NCBI GenBank assembly: GCA_958295465.1
Contig: OY282353.1
Location: forward strand, 4,765,001 to 4,829,000
Direction: 5' to 3'
Source: an uncultured Gammaproteobacteria bacterium
GTDB lineage: Bacteria > Pseudomonadota > Gammaproteobacteria > HK1
Length of the DNA: 64,000 bases
The stretch's first letter is position 1. The number at the start of each line of letters is the position of its first letter. The notes below the pieces were generated by a model. That model saw nothing but the letters and a program-made list of their open reading frames with translations, ran no database searches and was not told the DNA's origin. Of the stretch, positions 54,974 through 62,963 are shown one piece after another. Position numbers and translations under genes: made by a program.

Positions 54974-56599
54974 TTACCCAAGCTCCGGATTCAAAGCATC
55001 CGTCAAAGCGCCCGCAATGATTTCCGCTCGCCTTCGCACAAATGTCTTGTAGTTGTCGTCCCAGATGCCCATCTCCTTTGGTGACTCGATATAGTGAGTC
55101 GCCAATGCCTTCCGCAGGTTACGGTTTTTCTTGAATTCAGCTACATACTCGCTTGGAGCTCTGGCCCGGATGATTCGCTTGTTCAGATAGTCGTCCACCA
55201 GGACGATGTTCATCAGTGAATTCGAATCTTCGCGCTTATATCCTTGTTTTTCCAAAAAAGAACGTGGGAAAAAGTGATGATAATTCTTGCTTGTCGAAAT
55301 TCTGAGCCAATCGTTGCCAAGGATAACGTCCCCGTTGGTATTTAGACGCTGCGGTCCTTTTTCGGCCAAAAGGCAGATTATTGCTTTACAGAAGGCGTCG
55401 CCTACGCTGAACGGTTGCCATTCTAAATCATCGACCTCAGTCTTCAGCTCCTGCGTGTCGTATCGCGGTTGTCTTCCTTTCAAGATCTTTTTCATTTTTC
55501 TTAGATCGTCGGCAACTTTTGTCGCTACGGCAGACTGGAAACGATAATTGAGGGATGCCCAATAGAAGTATTGTCTCAGAAGCGCGTGCTGATCAGTAGA
55601 TATATCATGGCCATCTTTTTGGACGAAGAACCACGAAAAAGGTATGAGAAGAGCATTGTAAGGTAGAATACGGGAAACACTAATTCTCAAGTGGGTACGG
55701 AGATAATCTATGGCTGCAAACAAGCCTTTTATCGTTGGTTCCCACGAGTCGATGAACAGATTCCTGTCTATTTTGAGGACATCTCTCCGGTTAATGGAGC
55801 CGGATGCATTAGCTGCCACACATTGAAGAATCGTTTCTGCAGGAAGCCCATCATAGCCTGCCGATTCAAGATCCTTGTCATCGCCATCTGTAGAAATCAA
55901 TTCATCGTAATATTTAGCCAAATCAAAGTCACGTTCTTGATCAAATGTCTTCGCCACCATGATTTCGAAGAGTGTAAGTTCCTTGCCACCAGTGTTGATC
56001 CGCGTAAATACTTCACAGGCAACATCTATAGGATATTCGTCAATTACGACTGTGGAAAAAGCATAACCTTCCAAACTGGTTTTATATTCCGAAATCCGAT
56101 CAAGATATTGGGCTCCATGATCGTCGAATAGTTCTTTCAGGGTAGCATTCAGCAATCGAAATACCGAAATATACTCGTGTCCGTTGGGTGCCTGCTCGAA
56201 TACTACTTCATCCTCATCACCGGGATCGATAGTCAGATCGATGGCGATGTCTTTGTAATCAATCTTTTTACCATCGCGCGTAATTCTGATACCTTTCCGG
56301 ACAGCATACAGAGATGTTATCCGTTGCTGACCATCCAGAACATACTGGACCGGATCACCGGAGCGAGGTTCTTTGAGTTCGATGTTCCCGATGTTGCGCA
56401 TGTGCCGCAAGCGATCATTCGTTTTCCACAAAATGAATGTGCCTATTGGAAAGCCTTTCAAAATGCTATCAATCAGGGCCGCCGTCTGCGCCTTCGTCCA
56501 CACAAAGTCCCTCTGAAACTGAGGGATCTTGATCCTCCCCTTATCAATGTCGGTAAACAGTACGCTGTACTTCTCGTTCTGATTCTTGGGTTGTTTCAT
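54974..56599 (-). CDS. DUF262 protein with C-terminal HNH-like nuclease motif
   Basis: A 541-residue protein. The N-terminal DUF262 (ParB/Srx-like NTPase) domain has IPQFQRDFVWTKAQ near 25-38 and the key DGQQR motif (89-93, VLDGQQRITSLYAV). The C-terminal part has NYHHFFPRSFLEKQGY (His 441/442) followed by NSLMNIVLVDDYLNKRI, a DUF1524-like HNH nuclease pattern. DUF262-DUF1524 proteins include GmrSD and SspE, which restrict modified or unmodified phage DNA. The ATG overlaps the upstream gene by ATGA. Coding is strikingly AT-rich relative to the window, suggesting recent transfer. Confidence 0.85.
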   Translation of the reverse strand: MKQPKNQNEKYSVLFTDIDKGRIKIPQFQRDFVWTKAQTAALIDSILKGFPIGTFILWKTNDRLRHMRNIGNIELKEPRSGDPVQYVLDGQQRITSLYAVRKGIRITRDGKKIDYKDIAIDLTIDPGDEDEVVFEQAPNGHEYISVFRLLNATLKELFDDHGAQYLDRISEYKTSLEGYAFSTVVIDEYPIDVACEVFTRINTGGKELTLFEIMVAKTFDQERDFDLAKYYDELISTDGDDKDLESAGYDGLPAETILQCVAANASGSINRRDVLKIDRNLFIDSWEPTIKGLFAAIDYLRTHLRISVSRILPYNALLIPFSWFFVQKDGHDISTDQHALLRQYFYWASLNYRFQSAVATKVADDLRKMKKILKGRQPRYDTQELKTEVDDLEWQPFSVGDAFCKAIICLLAEKGPQRLNTNGDVILGNDWLRISTSKNYHHFFPRSFLEKQGYKREDSNSLMNIVLVDDYLNKRIIRARAPSEYVAEFKKNRNLRKALATHYIESPKEMGIWDDNYKTFVRRRAEIIAGALTDALNPELG

Positions 56600-57045
56600 G
56601 TTGAAATTCCCGTTGAGGTCATATTTGGCGCCGATCCCTGAATACCGACCGCGACAGCTACTTTTTGACGCAGTCGGGACGAAATCCGGCGAACGAGTTC
56701 ATCCTTGGGAGGTAATTTGGTGTTCGTCATGCCCAGTTCCCTGGCCAGAGCACATAGCTCACCTTTGACGGACATTTGTATAAGCTCACGTTCGACTGGT
56801 TCGCCGTTTTTAGCGTGTTCTGTTAACTGTTCTATGATACGGCGCGCAGCATTTCCGTCCATATGCCGGCGAGGACTTGACGCCTGTTTCGGTTGACTTG
56901 AAGGAGGTAGCGCAGCTTTGGCACGTCTTTCGATACGCAATATCTGCTGCGACAATTCACGGAGAACTCCCTTGACTTCTGACAGCTCGAGGACAAGCAT
57001 CTCCAACTCATCTTGTTGCTCGGTACGTCCGCTGCCGGTTGTCAT
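56596..57045 (-). CDS. small coiled-coil protein with SAP-like DNA-binding motif
   Basis: A 149-residue protein. The N-terminal part is a predicted coiled coil (ELEMLVLELSEVKGVLRELSQQILRIERR). A Pro/Ser-rich linker follows, then MSVKGELCALARELGMTNTKLPPKDELVRRISSRLR. That pattern resembles a SAP or helix-extended-helix nucleic-acid-binding motif. I do not know a named family. It starts with an ATG overlapping the ParA stop (ATGA) and ends overlapping the DUF262 start (ATGA), so it is the middle gene of a tightly coupled operon. Likely an adaptor linking the ATPase and the nuclease. Confidence 0.75.
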   Translation of the reverse strand: MTTGSGRTEQQDELEMLVLELSEVKGVLRELSQQILRIERRAKAALPPSSQPKQASSPRRHMDGNAARRIIEQLTEHAKNGEPVERELIQMSVKGELCALARELGMTNTKLPPKDELVRRISSRLRQKVAVAVGIQGSAPNMTSTGIST

Positions 57046-57908
57046 TTGAGAATCCTCGAAATTTCTTTCCATAGTGATCTGAAATTGACGACGAGCTCAT
57101 CCGGTGTAGCTCTGTTTGTGATGGCATCACGTAAAGATGCTCGATCTGGAATCCACGTGCCCATGAATCGGACATCGATATTGTTTTGACGGCTGGTCTG
57201 TTCACACGCCATCCGGACATCACCAATCCAGCCTGCCGCCGCTTTGGTCGGTTGTTTGGCATACGTTCGTGCTCGATTAGCAAATACACCCAATGCGGGT
57301 AACGGATGCGGCTGTATTCGGTGGCGCAGACCGGTGATCAGCATGCCTACACCACGAGCGGCGAAGAAATCCGGATTGAATGGAACAAGAATCAGATCAC
57401 AACAGGTAAGAACGCTATAGGACAGCATGGTAAATGACGGGGGACAATCAAAGAGAATGTAGTCGTATTTTGGCAGATTTGGAGAATTCTGGATTCTGCC
57501 AAGAAGATTCTTCACGAAAAATTTGCCTTTTCCAGGATCCGGGCTCTCAAGTTCCAACCAGTAGAGATGTTCGATCGATGGAACGAAATGGTAGTTCTTC
57601 TTGAGTCGATAGATGAAATCGTTGTCCGGCTGGAAATTCGACAGATCACTGTCCAGATGTTGACGGAGGACAGAGAAGATATCTCGTTTGTTCTTCCTGG
57701 TTTTGTCCAGCCACTTGTCGAATTTCCCCGATGAATTGCCGTCGGCATCCAACGCGATGGCCTGAGTCATGGACATCTGCGCGTCGAGATCGAAAAGCAA
57801 CACGCTGGAATCGGCAAAATTCGAAAGGATGTCTCCCAGGCACCAAGTGACCGTTGTCTTTCCGACGCCACCCTTGAAGTTGATTGTTGCGACGGTTTTG
57901 ATGGACAT
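57042..57908 (-). CDS. ParA/MinD-type AAA ATPase
   Basis: A 288-residue deviant-Walker ATPase. Walker A is KGGVGKTT (12-19), the A' motif reads LFDLDAQMSMTQ, and Walker B YILFDCPPSF; DLILVPFNPDFFAARGV follows. This is a ParA/Soj fold that dimerises on ATP and usually binds DNA. There is no ParB partner; the next genes encode a coiled-coil protein and a DUF262-HNH protein. A role as a positioning or sensing ATPase in a defence-like operon is proposed. A ribosome-like AGAGG lies upstream of the ATG. Confidence 0.9.
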   Translation of the reverse strand: MSIKTVATINFKGGVGKTTVTWCLGDILSNFADSSVLLFDLDAQMSMTQAIALDADGNSSGKFDKWLDKTRKNKRDIFSVLRQHLDSDLSNFQPDNDFIYRLKKNYHFVPSIEHLYWLELESPDPGKGKFFVKNLLGRIQNSPNLPKYDYILFDCPPSFTMLSYSVLTCCDLILVPFNPDFFAARGVGMLITGLRHRIQPHPLPALGVFANRARTYAKQPTKAAAGWIGDVRMACEQTSRQNNIDVRFMGTWIPDRASLRDAITNRATPDELVVNFRSLWKEISRILK

Positions 57909-57931
57909 TGATTTGGGACCTCTTTCTTGGC

Positions 57932-57959
57932 GTTACACTCGGATCGTGGACCAGTTCAA
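57932..57959 (-). promoter_or_regulatory. candidate promoter of the ParA-DUF262 operon
   Basis: On the minus strand, TTGAAC (57959-57954) and TGTAAC (57937-57932) are spaced 16 bases, a fair match to a sigma-70 promoter. It lies 24 bases upstream of the ParA start codon, in AT-richer DNA. Confidence 0.35.
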
Positions 57960-58066
57960 TACTCTGAAATCCGATCTGCGTACACTGGCGCGGGCATGTT
58001 CCGCGAATATGGTAGCGCTTTGTACGCTCAAGCGACACCCGGCACCGCTCCGCCGCGGCCGCACGC

Positions 58067-60493
58067 TCACGCGCGCAGCCGCTCGTTGCGGGGATCGTAA
58101 GCAGGCTCGGCCAGCACCGTCGCCGCGCGCGGCTCGCCGAGGACGTCGATGCTGAACATCGTGCCCGGCACGGCCAGACGAGGCTCGACGTAGGCGAAGC
58201 CCAGGCTCCTGCCGGTGTAGTGGCCGTAAGCGCCGGAGGTGGTGACCCCGACCGCCTTCCCGCCCGCGATCACCGGCTCCCCGCCGTGCACGTCGCAATC
58301 TCCCGGCTCGACCTCGACGTAGACGAGCTGCGTCGCGATACCCGCCTGCTTCACCCGCTGCGTCGCCGTCTTGCCGATGAAGTCGTCCTTGCCGAAGGCG
58401 GCGAAACGCTCCATGTCCGCCTCCACCAGGGTGATCTCGTTGGTGAGCTCCGCCCCCCAACCCCGGTACGCCTTCTCCATGCGCAACGAATTCACCGCGT
58501 AGGTCCCGAAGTCCGCGATGCCCAACGCCTCCCCGGCCGACCACACCGCGTCGTACAGATCGGCGAGACGCTCCATCGGACAGTGCAGCTCCCAGCCGAG
58601 CTCGCCCACGTAGTTCACCCGCAGTGCGCGAACCGGGACTCCGGCCACCTCGATCTCCTTGCCGGTCAGCCAGCGGAAGTGCCCGTTGCCGAGCTCGGCA
58701 TCGGTGAGCTTCGCGAGCACCTCGCGCGAGCGCGGCCCGGCGAGCACCAGCACCCCCCAATCCCCGGTGACGTTGGCCACGGTGACGTCGTGCCCGTCGC
58801 GCGGTCCCTGCACGAGGCTGTCCATGTCGCGGTCCTCGGCGCCGGCGCCCGACAGCACGTAGAAACGATCCGGGGCGAGCCGGGTGATCGTGGACTCGCC
58901 GGCGATGCGGCCCTCGTCCGAGAGGTAGTGCGCGAGCACGATGCCGCCGAGTCGCCTCGGCATGCGGTTCGCGGTGATCGTGTTCAGGTACGCCTCGGCT
59001 CCCGGCCCGGTCACGTCGTACTTCGCGAAGCTCGACAGATCCAGCACCCCCACCCGCTCGCGCACCGCCCGGCACTCCGCCGCGACCACCTCGAAGACGT
59101 TGTTGTGGCGGAATCCGACCTCCTCCTCCCGCCCGTCGAGCGAGAACCACTTCGGGCGCTCCCAGCCGTTCGCCTCCGTGTACACGCAGCCCTTCGCGGC
59201 GAGCTTGCCGAACAGCGGCGTGACCCGCTCGCCGCGCGAGGCGGGGCGCTCTTCGCCGGGCAGGTGCAGGACGTACATGTGCTCGTAGTCCTGGTGGGAC
59301 TTGGCCTTCGTGTACTCCCCGGGGGCATGGCCGCCGAACCGGCGCGGGTCGACGCCCGCCATGTTGATCTCGCTGTCCCCGTGCACCATCCACTGCGCGA
59401 GGTACTTGCCACAGCCCGCGCCGGACGCGATGCCGATGGACGCGCCGCAGCATTGCCAGAAATTCTTCAACCCCGCGGCCGGGCCGAGCAGGGGGTTCGC
59501 ATCGGGGGTGTGCGGGATCGCGCCGCATACGATGCGCTTGATGCCGGCGTCGCGCCAGATCGGCATCCGCTCCAGCACCCGCTCGACATAGGGGGCAAGC
59601 CGGTCGAGGTCCGCCTCGAACAGCTCGTTCTCCGCATCCCACTCCGGCCAGCCGCCGCGGTGGCTCCAGCACTCGGCGGACCCCACCGGCTCGTAGATGC
59701 CGATGAGCCCCGCCTTCTGCTCCTGGCGGTAGTACGCCGACGCGTACGGATCACGCATCACCACCATCTCCTCGTCGCGCTCCAGGAACTCCCGGATCGG
59801 CTCGGTGACGAGGTAGGTGTGCTCCATGTTGGTGATCGGCACGTCGGTGCCCGCCATTCGGCTCACCTGGCGCGCGTAGCACCCGGCCGCGTTCACCACC
59901 ATCTCGCACACGACGTTGCCTTGATCGGTGACCACCTCCCACTCGCCGCCCGGACGCTGCTTCACGTCCGTTACCCGCGTACGGCGGGCGATCGTCGCGC
60001 CCATGTCGCGCGCGCCTTTCGCGAGCGCGTTACAGCAGCCGGCGGGGTCCACATGGCCGTCCCCGGTGGTCCAGGCGCCCGCGAGCACGCCCTCCACGTT
60101 CACGAACGGATTGATCTGCTTGATCTTCTCCGGATCGATGATCTCGCAGTGGAAGCCGATGAGCTTGCCCACGCTCGCGACGTGATGGAACCACTCCACC
60201 TCGGCCGGCTTGAGCGCAAAACGGATGCCGCCGCATCCGTGCCAGCTCACGTACTGCCCGGTCTTCTCCTCGAGCTTCGGGTAGAGCCTGACCCCGTAGT
60301 CGTGGATCTTCGCCATGTTGTAGTCGGCGATGAAGCTCGGGCACTGGCCCGCCGCGTGCCACGTCGAGCCCGACGTGAGCTCCCCCTTCTCCACGAGCAG
60401 GATGTCGGTCCACCCTTCCTCGGCGAGGTGGTAGAGCAGCCCCGCTCCCATCATTCCGCCGCCGATGACGACGACTCTCGCATGACTCTGCAT
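58067..60493 (-). CDS. dimethylglycine/sarcosine dehydrogenase-like FAD protein with GcvT domain
   Basis: An 808-residue two-domain enzyme. Residues 1-400 are a DAO-type FAD domain (VVVIGGGMMGAGLLYHLAE; STWHAAGQ with H46, which corresponds to the histidine that covalently binds FAD in dimethylglycine dehydrogenase). Residues about 425-808 are a GcvT-like THF-binding domain (RVGVLDLSSFAKYDVTGPGAEAYLN, ANVTGDWGVLVLAGPRSREVL, RVNYVGELGWELHCP, TTSGAYGHYTGRSLGFAYVEP). It would oxidatively demethylate dimethylglycine or sarcosine and load the carbon on THF. The ATG at 60493 follows GGAGG. Two partial copies flank it at 54.0 and 61.9 kb. Confidence 0.92.
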   Translation of the reverse strand: MQSHARVVVIGGGMMGAGLLYHLAEEGWTDILLVEKGELTSGSTWHAAGQCPSFIADYNMAKIHDYGVRLYPKLEEKTGQYVSWHGCGGIRFALKPAEVEWFHHVASVGKLIGFHCEIIDPEKIKQINPFVNVEGVLAGAWTTGDGHVDPAGCCNALAKGARDMGATIARRTRVTDVKQRPGGEWEVVTDQGNVVCEMVVNAAGCYARQVSRMAGTDVPITNMEHTYLVTEPIREFLERDEEMVVMRDPYASAYYRQEQKAGLIGIYEPVGSAECWSHRGGWPEWDAENELFEADLDRLAPYVERVLERMPIWRDAGIKRIVCGAIPHTPDANPLLGPAAGLKNFWQCCGASIGIASGAGCGKYLAQWMVHGDSEINMAGVDPRRFGGHAPGEYTKAKSHQDYEHMYVLHLPGEERPASRGERVTPLFGKLAAKGCVYTEANGWERPKWFSLDGREEEVGFRHNNVFEVVAAECRAVRERVGVLDLSSFAKYDVTGPGAEAYLNTITANRMPRRLGGIVLAHYLSDEGRIAGESTITRLAPDRFYVLSGAGAEDRDMDSLVQGPRDGHDVTVANVTGDWGVLVLAGPRSREVLAKLTDAELGNGHFRWLTGKEIEVAGVPVRALRVNYVGELGWELHCPMERLADLYDAVWSAGEALGIADFGTYAVNSLRMEKAYRGWGAELTNEITLVEADMERFAAFGKDDFIGKTATQRVKQAGIATQLVYVEVEPGDCDVHGGEPVIAGGKAVGVTTSGAYGHYTGRSLGFAYVEPRLAVPGTMFSIDVLGEPRAATVLAEPAYDPRNERLRA

Positions 60494-60508
60494 GGCATCC
60501 TCCGACAA

Positions 60509-60764
60509 TGTGTTCCGGGTGTTCAGGTGGTCCCGGCGACTGCAGCGATTTCAAAACACCTGGGGCCGTCGTGCAACATCTCTCGGAAGTCGCTTGAACT
60601 CTCCTTCGAGACTCGCACTTTCCCTCGCCGAGCTGCGCGCTGATCTGCCGGCCGAAACGTAGATTGCTTGAATCCCTACAGGGTCCTTGAAACAAGGGAT
60701 TATTCCTTGTCCGGCAGGCACGGTACGCCGATCGACGGTTCATCTGGGCGAAAAGGCGTCCGCT
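60509..60764. other. intergenic region with a small inverted repeat
   Basis: About 255 bp upstream of the dehydrogenase start. ACAAGG (60692-60697) and CCTTGT (60705-60710) form a small hairpin, and CTTGTCCGGCAG occurs twice (near 60706 and 60844). No gene is supported. Confidence 0.4.
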
Positions 60765-61352
60765 TCAACGTACGCGGGCACCCTCGATCCTGGCGACGAG
60801 ATCAGCGGCCCACCGCGGTAAGGGTGCAACGTAGCGGACAACTTCTTGTCCGGCAGCTTGGGCGACCACCCGCGCGTGTACACCGGAGTTGTCCAACAGC
60901 AAAATGTTGGCGAACAACGGCGCTGTCCTCGCAAGATTATCCTGGACCGCGGTCCAGCGGCGAACAATCTCCGCCGCGGGAACGTCATGGCCGGTTCGAT
61001 GCCTTACGCGCAAAGCCACCCGATCAATGTTGATCTCGGGGGATTGCGTGCCGACGAGAACGGCGTCGATGTCGTAACAGAGCGTGCGGGCGCGACGCAC
61101 GATGTCGGGCCGCGACATGCCCGAGTAGGTGCTCTCGAAGCCGAAAGATTCACCGCGTTCCAGGTGGTCTTCAATGCGGCGATCCACCCACTCCCGCGCC
61201 TGCCGTTGCAGCGCCGGATCGTCGTAGCTTCCCAGACCTTCGGCGATGCTGTCGGCGTCGTAGAAATCCGCAGGCAGTTCTCGACGATTGTTGCGGCTCC
61301 AAGTGCTTTTGCCGGCGCCGTTGGCGCCGACCACGATGGTCAACCGCGCCAC
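60765..61352 (-). CDS. zeta-toxin-like P-loop kinase
   Basis: A 195-residue P-loop protein. Walker A is GANGAGKST (9-17), with FYDADSIAEGL near 35, FGFESTYSGMSRPDIVRRA near 80 and VALRVRHRTGHDVPAAEIVRRWTAVQDNL near 125. This is the pattern of zeta/PezT-like toxins that phosphorylate UDP-sugars or other small molecules. The start is a GTG eight bases after the stop of the small upstream gene. Its 3' half is duplicated in antisense at 36.9 kb. Probably the toxin of a two-gene module. Confidence 0.82.
   Translation of the reverse strand: MARLTIVVGANGAGKSTWSRNNRRELPADFYDADSIAEGLGSYDDPALQRQAREWVDRRIEDHLERGESFGFESTYSGMSRPDIVRRARTLCYDIDAVLVGTQSPEINIDRVALRVRHRTGHDVPAAEIVRRWTAVQDNLARTAPLFANILLLDNSGVHARVVAQAAGQEVVRYVAPLPRWAADLVARIEGARVR
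60918..61078. repeat. segment A, copy in toxin gene
   Basis: This is the 161-bp match to 36925-37085. Here it is an internal, in-frame part of the zeta-toxin-like gene (minus strand), so this is the parental location. Confidence 0.85.
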
Positions 61353-61360
61353 GGTGGAAG

Positions 61361-61627
61361 CTACTTGGCGATTGGCGGGATGTATGGAAATTCGAGATCT
61401 TGCGGATCGCCCCGGCGGAAGTGGTCTACCCGCCCGTCCGGCCAAGTGCGGGTGATCATGCCATCCGAGATTCGGCGGTGCTCGACCACGCCGTTGGGTT
61501 CCTCCGCGATGATGACGTCGCTGTCTTCATCCGGCATGTAGACGAACGCCTTGCCTTGTTCGAAGCATATTCGCCGGGAATCCATGTCGCTGTCCAGAAT
61601 CCAGTCGAGGGAGGCATTCGTCTTCAT
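61361..61627 (-). CDS. small hypothetical protein, probable antitoxin partner
   Basis: An 88-residue acidic protein starting MKTNASLDWILDSDMDSRR. VYMPDEDSDVIIAEEPNGVVEHRRI and TRTWPDGRVDHF follow. It sits directly upstream of, and is nearly coupled to, the zeta-toxin-like kinase, as antitoxins usually are, but its sequence does not match epsilon or PezA. The ATG at 61627 follows GGAGTT. Antitoxin function is inferred from position only. Confidence 0.6.
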   Translation of the reverse strand: MKTNASLDWILDSDMDSRRICFEQGKAFVYMPDEDSDVIIAEEPNGVVEHRRISDGMITRTWPDGRVDHFRRGDPQDLEFPYIPPIAK

Positions 61628-61811
61628 GGGTAGCAACTCCAAGTACCGTGCCGCTTGGCGATCGATGCTGCCACGGTCGGAGCGTCTCCTTCAAGTTGCG
61701 AATGTCGCATGCAGGCAATCCGCAGGCGAAGGGGTGAGTGGATCGGGCGATGGCGGAGCAGGCGGTTTACCGCTCGCTTGCGCCGGGGACAACACCTGCG
61801 CCCCGGTGAGT

Positions 61812-61913
61812 CCATGCCGCCCTGCCCGCGCCTGCGTTCCTGATACAACCCTACCCTGCCGCCGTAATACTTATGGGGAAATGGTGCTGGACGATGCCGG
61901 ATCTCCCGGTCGG
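61812..61913. repeat. segment B, second copy
   Basis: A 102-bp match to 37085-37186 with a few substitutions and no length change. Here it is followed directly by a fragment of the dimethylglycine-dehydrogenase-like gene. No coding role is evident. Confidence 0.85.
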
Positions 61914-62059
61914 TCAGCCAGCGGAAGCGCCCGTTGCCGAGCTCGGCATCGGTGAGCTTCGCGAGCACCTCGCGCGAACGCGGCCCCGCCAGCGCCAGCA
62001 CCCCCCAATCCCCGGTGACGTTGGCCACCGCCACGTCGAGCCCGTCGCGCGAGCCCTGC
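61911..62059 (-). pseudogene. 149-bp fragment of the dehydrogenase GcvT domain
   Basis: The stretch matches about 58665-58813 of the intact gene. Its frame encodes VTGDWGVLALAGPRSREVL, AKLTDAELGNGRFRWLT, then leaves the gene at the junction with segment B. Both ends are cut. It is the third copy of this gene in 8 kb. Confidence 0.85.
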
Positions 62060-62210
62060 GTCTACTGCGCTGCAGGTCGAGGCGAAGCCACCATCCCCCC
62101 ATGCAGCTCTCGACACTGTTTCGGGCCGGGCTTTTCCGGACTTCCCCGGATTCCACCCGGCGAAGTACACTCATCCCGCCTCCGGGATCGGCCGCCACGG
62201 AGCGCGCGCC

Positions 62211-62486
62211 ATGACCTCCACTCCCTTCGACACCTTCAGCGCCGCCCGCGCTCTCGAAACAGCCGGGGTCGAACGCCCGCAAGCCGAAGCCATCGCATCG
62301 GCCATCGGCCAGACCGGCGGATACGCCACGAAAACCGATGTCTCCATGCTGAAAGCCGACCTTTCCACCCTGGAATCGCGAATGGAAGCACGCTTTTCCA
62401 GTCTTGAAGCGCGCATGTACCGCGCCCTCTGGATTCAGGGCGGGGCCATCGTCGCCATCCTTGCCGCCTTGAAGCTGCTGGCGTAG
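62211..62486 (+). CDS. small coiled-coil membrane protein, DUF1640/CCDC90-like
   Basis: A 91-residue paralogue of the protein at 10606-10848. It has the helical N-terminus (FDTFSAARALETAGVERPQAEAIASAIGQ), a coiled coil (SMLKADLSTLESRMEARFSSLEARMYRAL) and a C-terminal hydrophobic helix (GGAIVAILAALKLL). Function unknown; one membrane anchor at the C-terminus is predicted. It starts at the first ATG after the rearranged zone. Confidence 0.7.
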   Translation: MTSTPFDTFSAARALETAGVERPQAEAIASAIGQTGGYATKTDVSMLKADLSTLESRMEARFSSLEARMYRALWIQGGAIVAILAALKLLA

Positions 62487-62549
62487 CGGTCCCGGCGGTG
62501 TCCACCCCGATCCGAAGCTCGAAGCGAGGGCGTGCACCGGGAGGAAGAC

Positions 62550-62882
62550 ATGAAGAAGTTCATCTGGCTATCGTATGACCTGGGTATCAACGGCGACTAT
62601 GAAGGCTTGTATTCCTGGCTTGACGATCGTGACGCGCAAGAGTGCGGCGACAGCGTAGCGTATCTCCCGTTTTCGTATGACGGAGATCTGGTCGAATCAC
62701 TCAAGGCGGAGCTGCGTAGTGCGGTCTCGATGAATAAACGCACGCGAATCTATGCTGTTTACAAGGACGATGGAAGATTGAAGGGCCGCTTCATGTTCGG
62801 TGGACGCAGGCGAGCGCCCTGGGAGGGCTACGGAGCGCACGAGGAGCAGGACGAGGACGAAGCCGATGTCCATGCGTCCTGA
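62550..62882 (+). CDS. hypothetical protein, possible antitoxin-like partner of a PIN gene
   Basis: A 110-residue protein beginning MKKFIWLSYDLGINGDYEGLYSWLDDRDAQECGDSVAYL. The family name is unknown to me, but this N-terminus looks conserved, and the C-terminus is acidic (HEEQDEDEADVHAS). GGGAGGAAGAC precedes the ATG. The next start codons (62866, 62872) lie inside its 3' end and begin a PIN-domain frame, so the two genes were coupled. It may be a toxin-antitoxin module whose toxin half is now broken. Confidence 0.65.
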   Translation: MKKFIWLSYDLGINGDYEGLYSWLDDRDAQECGDSVAYLPFSYDGDLVESLKAELRSAVSMNKRTRIYAVYKDDGRLKGRFMFGGRRRAPWEGYGAHEEQDEDEADVHAS

Positions 62883-62958
62883 AGTTCTTCTGGTAGATTC
62901 CGGATTCTTCTTCGTGCTTTTCGACCCGAGAGACTCCCAATCGAAAGACGCCGCCCGG
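62872..62958 (+). pseudogene. truncated PIN-domain gene
   Basis: The frame begins MRPEVLLVDSGFFFVLFDPRD, the first strand and catalytic Asp of a PIN domain, and continues about ten residues. It then runs into the antisense of larB. The rest of the domain is deleted at the junction near 62958. Confidence 0.65.
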
Positions 62959-62963
62959 TGGAC

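Noticed and set aside
57042-57908. Plasmid or chromosome partition locus
   Set aside because: The ATPase is ParA-like, but there is no ParB gene or parS-like repeat, and the coupled genes are a small adaptor-like protein and a DUF262-HNH protein.
58067-60493. DMSP demethylase DmdA
   Set aside because: DmdA is a stand-alone GcvT-like protein. This one has a full N-terminal FAD domain with the His typical of dimethylglycine/sarcosine dehydrogenases.
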